Position numbers and translations under genes: made by a program. DNA of 11,186 nt from JAXFPC01 sp034180005 (lineage in GTDB: Bacteria; Bacillota; Negativicutes; Acidaminococcales; Acidaminococcaceae): positions 1-11,186 of the forward strand of contig JAXFPC010000006.1 in NCBI GenBank assembly GCA_034180005.1. Direction: 5' to 3'. Below, piece by piece: positions 6,369 through 11,186 of the stretch (position 1 is its first letter; each line of letters opens with the position of its first letter). Under the pieces are notes generated by a model. The model made no database searches, was not told the DNA's origin, and saw nothing but the letters and a program-made list of their open reading frames with translations.

Positions 6369-9300
6369 ATGTATCGTAATTCTTATTGTCAAGCAGAACA
6401 AGTATTGAAGCGCACGTTAAACGGAAAGATGAAAATTACTCGTGCTCTGGTTGTGGCTTTTTTAGTGACCGGTGTTATCGCAGCCACGGGGACGACAAAC
6501 ATTGCAAATGCTGCAACAGCAGAGGCAATTACTGTGGGTGGCACGGAAGCCGTCGCGGACGGAACAGCAATTTATGCCAGCATGGCGGGCGACGGCGTTG
6601 TATTGGGAAAAGGGGCAAAAAGCGAAGGACTTCATGATGTCATAATTGGTGTCGGCGCGATAAGTCACGCAGCAACCGGAACAACAATTACAAGAAATAT
6701 TTTGATAGGTGACGGTTCTGTTGCGGAATTAGGCGCAGTGGACGGTGTTGCCATAGGTACAGGTATCAAACTTAAAGGTGCGGATACAACGGCGGTTGGA
6801 GCGTGGGCAGCGGCCACAGGGTCAATCAGTTCTGCTTTTGGTTATAAAGCAGTAGCAAGCGGATCACAGTCATTGGCGCTTGGACAATCTGCAACCGCTT
6901 CCGCTTCTAATGCAGTAGCCGTTGGAGCGGCAACTGCTTCGGCAGATCAGGCTATTTCTATTGGTCAACAGGCCCAAGCTTTAAGTGCTAATTCGATTGC
7001 TATGGGACTGCGTGCAGCTGCTAATGATAAGCAGGGAGTGGCGATAGGTGCTCAAGCTGTTTCCAAAGGCAATGGTGCTGTCGCTCTCGGAGGATTTGCA
7101 AATGCTCTTGCACAAACATCCACGGCTATTGGCTGGGGTGTTGAAGCAACAGGTCTTCATTCTACAGTAATTGGCAGCGGTGAAGGTTCTACCTCAAGCA
7201 CAGTATCTGGAGAAGCATCCGCGGCAATTGGTGTAATCAATAATGTATCCGGTAAGAATACGATGGTATTAGGTAACAAGGTGACGGCTACCCAAGATAA
7301 CAATGTTATCTTGGGAGATTCTAGTACGGAAACATCGGCTACTTCTGCTGACGGCACGTTTAAGCAGGTCAGCGAAGCGAATATAACATCAGCTAGCGGA
7401 GCGACTTCTCTCAAGTACGGCGGATTTGCGGGAACTGCGGCAGGTTTGGTATCCGTTGGCGCCAAAGGTTCTGAACGCCAGATTACAAACGTAGCGCCGG
7501 GCGAAGTTTCCGCTACATCAACTGATGCCATCAACGGTTCACAATTATTCGCGACGGACACAACACTTGCTAATTTGGCAGGATCTGTAGCCGACGTGAT
7601 TGGCGCGAATACAACAGTTAATCCGAATGGTACATTAAATGTTCCGGATGCAGGCATTGCCGGAACAAAACAGAAAAATGTAAGTGATGCCATTGCTGAA
7701 GCAAGAACAACTGTTACTTCTACGGGTAAGACAATCAATGTTACCTCTACTGAAAAAGACGGAGCATTTAACTTTAACGTAGAAGTGACTAAAGGAACAG
7801 TAACAGCAGGAGCTGACGGGAAAATAACGGCAGCCGGCGATTCGGCCGTAAGCGGTTCGACGATCAATAATTCCTTTGCAACCGTAGGCGATGTTGCCAA
7901 TGCTATCAACAAGAGCGGTTTCACTCTGACAACAGGTAAAACAGGAACAGGCAGCAACTCTGCCAACGCGGAAGAACTGATTAACCCCGGCGATAAGGTG
8001 ACCATGCAAGCCGGCAACAACCTTGACGTGGCGCAGACTGCAGGAGTCGTTACATATTCTTTGGCATCAAAATTGCAGGGAATCACATCTATCTCCAACG
8101 GCGGCACGACCATCACATTGGGAGATACGAACAATGTGGTAAATATGGGTGGCGCTAAAATAACCAACGTAGCGGAAGGTGAAGCTGCCAACGATGTGGT
8201 TACAGTAAGCCAATTGACGTCGGAAATTAACGGTGTGAAAACTGTGGTTACGTCCGATGATAAAACTGTGACTGTCAAAGAAACAAAAACTGTGGACGGT
8301 CCTACAACATATGATTTATCGGTGACTAAAGGAACAGTAACAGCAGGAGCTGACGGGAAAATAACGGCAGCCGGTGATTCGGCCGTAAGCGGTTCGACGA
8401 TCAATAATTCCTTTGCAACCGTAGGCGACGTTGCCAATGCTATCAACAACAGCGGATTTACGCTGACAACTGATAAGACAGGTGCAGGCGCAAGCGAAGG
8501 TAAAACCGATACTTTGGTGAAACCGGGAAGCAAGGTTACACTGCAGGCAGGTGATAACCTGGCTGTAAAACAAGAAGACGGAAAAGTAACTTATTCTTTG
8601 AAAAAGGATATCACGCTTGATTCCGTAAAAACCGGTGATACCGTAATGAATAAAGATGGAATCACCATTAGTAACGGAACTGCCGGAAAATCGGTAAGCC
8701 TTACCAAAGACGGATTGAATAACGGCGGCAACAAGATTACCAATGTTGCAGCAGGTACAGAAGATAACGATGCCGTAAATGTAAAACAGTTAAAAACAGA
8801 GATTGGTAATGTTACCGGAAGCATAACGAATCTGACGGAAACTGTGGACAAGGGATTGAATTTTGGCGGAAATTCCGGAGATGTCGTGAATAAAAAATTA
8901 GGCGACACCGTGAAAATCATCGGTGAAGGTACAAAAGCTGATGACCAGTATGACGGTCAGAACGTTAAGACCATGACCGATGCAAACGGTAATCTTGTTA
9001 TCAAATTGGATAAAAATATGGTAACGGAATCCGTGAAAACCAACGAAATCACTGTTGGCGGTAAAGGCGCGGACGGCGCCGCCGGTAAGGACGGCATTGT
9101 TGCTGTGAAAGGAGCCGACGGTAAAGACGGTGTAACAATCAACGGCAAAGACGGCACTATCGGTATGAACGGTAAAGACGGCGCATCTGCCACTTTGGGC
9201 GTTAAGGAAGGACGTTCCGGTGTCGACGGTAAAGCCGGCGAAACGATGATCCGTATCGAGTATAAGGATAAAGACGGCAAATCCCATGAAGTCGCAACAT

Positions 9301-10139
9301 TGGATGATGGCATGAAATATACTGGTGATAAGGGTTTAGCTGCTGTGAAATTGAACAATGTAACGAATATTGTTGGCGGCAACAAGGGAGATTTGAGTGA
9401 CGGCAACATCGGCGTTGTTGCTGAGCAAGACGGCGATAATGCGAAACTGACCGTTAAACTGGCCAAAGATATCAAAGGTTTGAGTAGTGTTGAGTCGGAA
9501 ACCTTTAAGTCCGGCGATACTGTTATCAACAGCAGCGGTATGACCATAAACAACGGCAGTGCCGGAAAATCGGTAAGCCTTACCAAAGACGGTTTGAACA
9601 ACGGCGGCAACAGAATTACGAATGTGGCTCCCGGTGTTAACGGCACCGATGCTGTCAATGTGAATCAGCTGGGAGAAGTAAACAACAGGGTGACGGAAGT
9701 CGCTCAAGACGTGCAGCATATCGGAGCGCAAGCAGCTGCTTTGTCTGCGTTGCAGTCCATTCAGTATGATCCGCTGGAACCTACACAGATTATGGCAGGC
9801 TACGGTTATTATGACGGAACAAGTGCTTGGGCGTTGGGCGTAGCTCATTACGAAAATGAATCTACCATGTTCCATGGCGGTTTATCTTGGGCAGGCAGCA
9901 ATAGCCATTTGATGATTCACGCAGGTATTACCTGGAAATTCGGCAAGAGCAATGCGGAACAGTCCGTAAACGACCGTTATCGTAAAGGACCTATCAGCGC
10001 TTCCTATGCATTACAACATGAAATGTCTGCAATTAAAGAAGAGAACAAAGGCTTGAAAAATCAGGTTGTGGCATTACAAGCGGAAAATGAAGAAATTAAG
10101 GCATCGTTAGCGCAGATGAAAGCTAAATTAGGCTTATAA
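6369..10139 (+). CDS. Trimeric autotransporter adhesin (YadA family) with post-barrel coiled coil
   Basis: This 1256-residue type Vc autotransporter should form a homotrimeric surface fibre anchored in the outer membrane and bind host or bacterial surfaces. Residues 1-48 are a signal peptide with a long, basic N-region (Met1-Lys20), a hydrophobic core from about 24 and likely cleavage at NIANA/ATAEA. Residues 60-320 are a YadA-like head built of about 14-residue turns such as SNAVAVGAATASA. A neck, ITNVAPGEVSATSTDAINGS, lies at 372-391. The stalk (about 392-1120) contains two nearly identical blocks (475-522 and 654-701), neck-like motifs ITNVAEGEAANDVVTVSQL, ITNVAAGTEDNDAVNVKQL and ITNVAPGVNGTDAVNVNQL, and a GKDG-rich segment (898-960) followed by RIEYKDKDGKSHEVATLDDG. 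The four-strand beta-barrel anchor spans about 1132-1191 and ends in GITWKFG. Some 65 residues follow, including a coiled coil (about 1213-1252), which is unusual because the classic anchor ends the protein. ATG 6369 is preferred to Met21 (6429), which lacks a spaced ribosome binding site. Confidence 0.93.
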   Translation: MYRNSYCQAEQVLKRTLNGKMKITRALVVAFLVTGVIAATGTTNIANAATAEAITVGGTEAVADGTAIYASMAGDGVVLGKGAKSEGLHDVIIGVGAISHAATGTTITRNILIGDGSVAELGAVDGVAIGTGIKLKGADTTAVGAWAAATGSISSAFGYKAVASGSQSLALGQSATASASNAVAVGAATASADQAISIGQQAQALSANSIAMGLRAAANDKQGVAIGAQAVSKGNGAVALGGFANALAQTSTAIGWGVEATGLHSTVIGSGEGSTSSTVSGEASAAIGVINNVSGKNTMVLGNKVTATQDNNVILGDSSTETSATSADGTFKQVSEANITSASGATSLKYGGFAGTAAGLVSVGAKGSERQITNVAPGEVSATSTDAINGSQLFATDTTLANLAGSVADVIGANTTVNPNGTLNVPDAGIAGTKQKNVSDAIAEARTTVTSTGKTINVTSTEKDGAFNFNVEVTKGTVTAGADGKITAAGDSAVSGSTINNSFATVGDVANAINKSGFTLTTGKTGTGSNSANAEELINPGDKVTMQAGNNLDVAQTAGVVTYSLASKLQGITSISNGGTTITLGDTNNVVNMGGAKITNVAEGEAANDVVTVSQLTSEINGVKTVVTSDDKTVTVKETKTVDGPTTYDLSVTKGTVTAGADGKITAAGDSAVSGSTINNSFATVGDVANAINNSGFTLTTDKTGAGASEGKTDTLVKPGSKVTLQAGDNLAVKQEDGKVTYSLKKDITLDSVKTGDTVMNKDGITISNGTAGKSVSLTKDGLNNGGNKITNVAAGTEDNDAVNVKQLKTEIGNVTGSITNLTETVDKGLNFGGNSGDVVNKKLGDTVKIIGEGTKADDQYDGQNVKTMTDANGNLVIKLDKNMVTESVKTNEITVGGKGADGAAGKDGIVAVKGADGKDGVTINGKDGTIGMNGKDGASATLGVKEGRSGVDGKAGETMIRIEYKDKDGKSHEVATLDDGMKYTGDKGLAAVKLNNVTNIVGGNKGDLSDGNIGVVAEQDGDNAKLTVKLAKDIKGLSSVESETFKSGDTVINSSGMTINNGSAGKSVSLTKDGLNNGGNRITNVAPGVNGTDAVNVNQLGEVNNRVTEVAQDVQHIGAQAAALSALQSIQYDPLEPTQIMAGYGYYDGTSAWALGVAHYENESTMFHGGLSWAGSNSHLMIHAGITWKFGKSNAEQSVNDRYRKGPISASYALQHEMSAIKEENKGLKNQVVALQAENEEIKASLAQMKAKLGL
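7785..7912 (+). repeat. Internal 128-bp repeat of the adhesin stalk, copy 1
   Basis: This block begins GTGACTAAAGG and encodes TKGTVTAGADGKITAAGDSA onward to DVANAIN. It matches copy 2 at 8322-8449 with only two differences by eye, both synonymous (C/T within GCCGGYGAT and T/C within GGCGAYGTT). The sequence on both sides diverges strongly. The copies are 537 bases (179 codons) apart in the same frame. Confidence 0.95.
8322..8449 (+). repeat. Internal 128-bp repeat of the adhesin stalk, copy 2
   Basis: This is the second copy of the block at 7785-7912. The matching segment ends just before the Lys/Asn difference (AINKSG versus AINNSG). Exchange or deletion between the copies would remove or add 179 residues while keeping the reading frame, so stalk length could vary between strains. 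Confidence 0.95.
8681..8713 (+). repeat. Short internal repeat of the adhesin stalk, copy 1
   Basis: Thirty-three bases starting TGCCGGAAAATCGG are identical to 9560-9592. They encode most of AGKSVSLTKDG, and the protein similarity continues as LNNGGN(K/R)ITNVA(A/P)G with more base changes. This is a recurring neck-proximal module in which the motif precedes each ITNVA neck. Confidence 0.9.
9560..9592 (+). repeat. Short internal repeat of the adhesin stalk, copy 2
   Basis: This is the second copy of the 33-base identity at 8681-8713, displaced by 879 bases (293 codons) and in the same frame. It leads into the last neck (ITNVAPGVNGTDAVNVNQL) directly before the membrane anchor. Confidence 0.9.
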
Positions 10140-10144
10140 TTTGC

Positions 10145-10194
10145 GCAGGGCTGAGCTTCATAGCGCGGAATGCGCTATGAAGCGACTGCTTTTT
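10145..10194 (+). terminator. Strong intrinsic terminator of the adhesin gene
   Basis: GCTTCATAGCGC (10155-10166) and GCGCTATGAAGC (10172-10183) form a perfect 12-bp stem with a five-base loop. An outer GCAG/CTGC pairing (10145-10148 with 10186-10189) adds to it. TTTTT follows at 10190-10194. It begins 6 bases after the adhesin stop codon. Confidence 0.9.
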
Positions 10195-10277
10195 GACATT
10201 CGAAAGAAGAGAAAGAGCTTATTTTCTGAACAGCCTTGATGATTTTAATGTATGTGTGGGACAGGAAAGGATATATT

Positions 10278-11003
10278 ATGAAAAATATTAAAAGATTTGC
10301 GTTTATGGTAGGCGTTATGCTTGGCGCCGGTGTGTGGAGCGTATCTGCATATGCTATGCCGGACAGATTGCTGAGCGAGGCACCGGAGAAAGTGGCGGTT
10401 GCAACGACCGAAAATAAATTGATTTTGGTTCCGGTTGCAAATGATGCCGTAAAGGAAGCGCTACATGCTTATGTAGAAGCGTGGGGAAGAGCTTTGGCGG
10501 AAGCAGAAGCCGTAAAACAGAAGAAAGAATCCGGAGCAGCGCTGACAAATTTGGATAAGCATTGGCTGCGTTCTCTGAGAAGGCATTTCTTCGCCAGAGA
10601 TTTCTGCATAGACTCTACTTGCAAGGTGCATTTCTATAAAAGTTCCTTAAACTGGAATGGAGAAAACCTTAAGGAGAAAGAATATAATTATGAAACCTTA
10701 GCTGCATATAATGAACGTGACGGCTACACCAACAGCTACGGTTTTGCAGAGCTGATCTCCATGGTTGACGAGATTAACGCATTTATAAAAGAAGAATCCA
10801 TGGCAGGAGGACCTTCAACAGAGGAGCGCGCAGCTGCCATCGAACAGGGTATCCTGGCAATTATGGACAAGGCGCAAGTACGCGTTAGCAATGAAGAGTT
10901 GCGCTCTTATATGAATGAAACGGTGTGGTATGCCGCTAAGCAAACCGTTAAAGACATGGAACGCAAAGCGATGTGGGCAAGCGTTAAGGACGAAGAAAAT
11001 TAA
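10278..11003 (+). CDS. Exported protein of unknown function downstream of the adhesin
   Basis: I do not recognise this family. From ATG 10278 it has 241 residues. That start has a good AGGAAAGGA site 5-13 bases upstream and yields a textbook signal peptide (MKNIKRFAF, hydrophobic core, cleavage near SAYA/MP at residue 26). An ATG at 10236 would add 14 residues that spoil the signal peptide and lacks a ribosome binding site. The mature protein of about 215 residues is mainly predicted helical. It has an Ala/Glu/Lys-rich segment (56-86), a basic WLRSLRRHFFARDF stretch (96-109), two cysteines five apart (110 and 115, FCIDSTC) that could form a disulfide, and helices to the C-terminus (about 181-238). 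There is no lipobox and no further membrane segment, so a periplasmic or secreted location is likely. A terminator separates it from the adhesin, so it may have its own promoter. A role in adhesin biogenesis is only suggested by position. Confidence 0.8.
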   Translation: MKNIKRFAFMVGVMLGAGVWSVSAYAMPDRLLSEAPEKVAVATTENKLILVPVANDAVKEALHAYVEAWGRALAEAEAVKQKKESGAALTNLDKHWLRSLRRHFFARDFCIDSTCKVHFYKSSLNWNGENLKEKEYNYETLAAYNERDGYTNSYGFAELISMVDEINAFIKEESMAGGPSTEERAAAIEQGILAIMDKAQVRVSNEELRSYMNETVWYAAKQTVKDMERKAMWASVKDEEN

Positions 11004-11054
11004 AGCGCTTGTTAAAAACAGTTTCTTAGTGCGTTGAAACTGGTAAGATGAATG

Positions 11055-11096
11055 AAACCTCCGATTGTGAGCAAATGCTCACAATCGGAGGTTTTG
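11055..11096 (+). terminator. Perfect 18-bp hairpin terminator
   Basis: AAACCTCCGATTGTGAGC (11055-11072) and GCTCACAATCGGAGGTTT (11077-11094) pair without mismatch around the loop AAAT. One more T and then GTTAT follow. It lies 51 bases after the stop of the exported protein. The symmetric A/T ends mean it could stop transcription from both sides, including a leftward gene beyond the window. Confidence 0.88.
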
Positions 11097-11186
11097 TTAT
11101 GAAAAGTTGTAATTTGCGTTAAGTATATAGGCTGAACCGATTGAAGGATGAGTCAGTTTCGGTATGCATTGCATTTATATCTATAT

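Noticed and set aside
7157..8533. Minus-strand open frame of 458 codons inside the adhesin gene
   Set aside because: It is the mirror of the repetitive adhesin codons; its Pro/Ser/Val-rich translation mirrors the Gly/Thr/Asn-rich sense protein, and it has no ribosome binding site or family motif.
8957..9658. Minus-strand open frame of 233 codons opposite the adhesin stalk
   Set aside because: Same low-complexity shadow effect; no initiation signal and no recognisable domain.
1..11186. CRISPR array, tRNA, rRNA or insertion sequence
   Set aside because: No regularly spaced repeats, cloverleaf-like sequence, rRNA signature or transposase motifs were seen on either strand.

Overview
The window looks like chromosome of a low-to-mid GC diderm Firmicute of the class Negativicutes (Veillonella/Dialister/Megasphaera-like). 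This is inference. It rests on Firmicute-style ribosome binding sites and intrinsic terminators, a short ThiC behind a TPP riboswitch, and a trimeric autotransporter adhesin with a YadA-type outer-membrane anchor, which needs an outer membrane. No genus can be assigned from the sequence alone.

Region 1 (1-2280) is clearly more AT-rich than the rest and is a decayed accessory patch. It holds the last 47 codons of a DNA methyltransferase-like protein. Next comes a wrecked OLD-family ATPase/TOPRIM nuclease with three in-frame nonsense codons followed by at least two or three frameshifts. An unidentified orphan reading frame ends the patch. I read it as the remnant of an imported DNA-modification/defence locus.

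Region 2 (2281-4061) holds a minus-strand YeiH-family (UPF0324) membrane protein with its own promoter and a distant intrinsic terminator. A frameshifted fragment of an unidentified small protein sits upstream of it on the plus strand.

Region 3 (4062-5859) is a stand-alone thiamin biosynthesis unit: promoter, TPP riboswitch, transcription terminator, a roughly 200-nt untranslated stretch, then thiC. No other thi gene lies beside it.

Region 4 (5860-6368) is 509 bases without a convincing gene but rich in dyad symmetry: a weak hairpin after thiC, a nested imperfect inverted repeat, a GC-containing hairpin, a TATAAT promoter, and a roughly 165-nt structured leader with an orphan Shine-Dalgarno sequence and a terminator-like hairpin.

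Region 5 (6369-11186) is the surface module. It has a 1256-residue trimeric autotransporter adhesin (long N-region signal peptide, YadA-like head, repeated stalk, Gly/Asp/Lys-rich segment, beta-barrel anchor) with an extra coiled coil after the barrel. A strong terminator follows, then a 241-residue exported protein of unknown function and a perfect 18-bp hairpin terminator. The post-barrel coiled coil should face the periplasm, and the downstream exported protein is a candidate partner. These two, with the structured leader, are the most interesting parts of the window.
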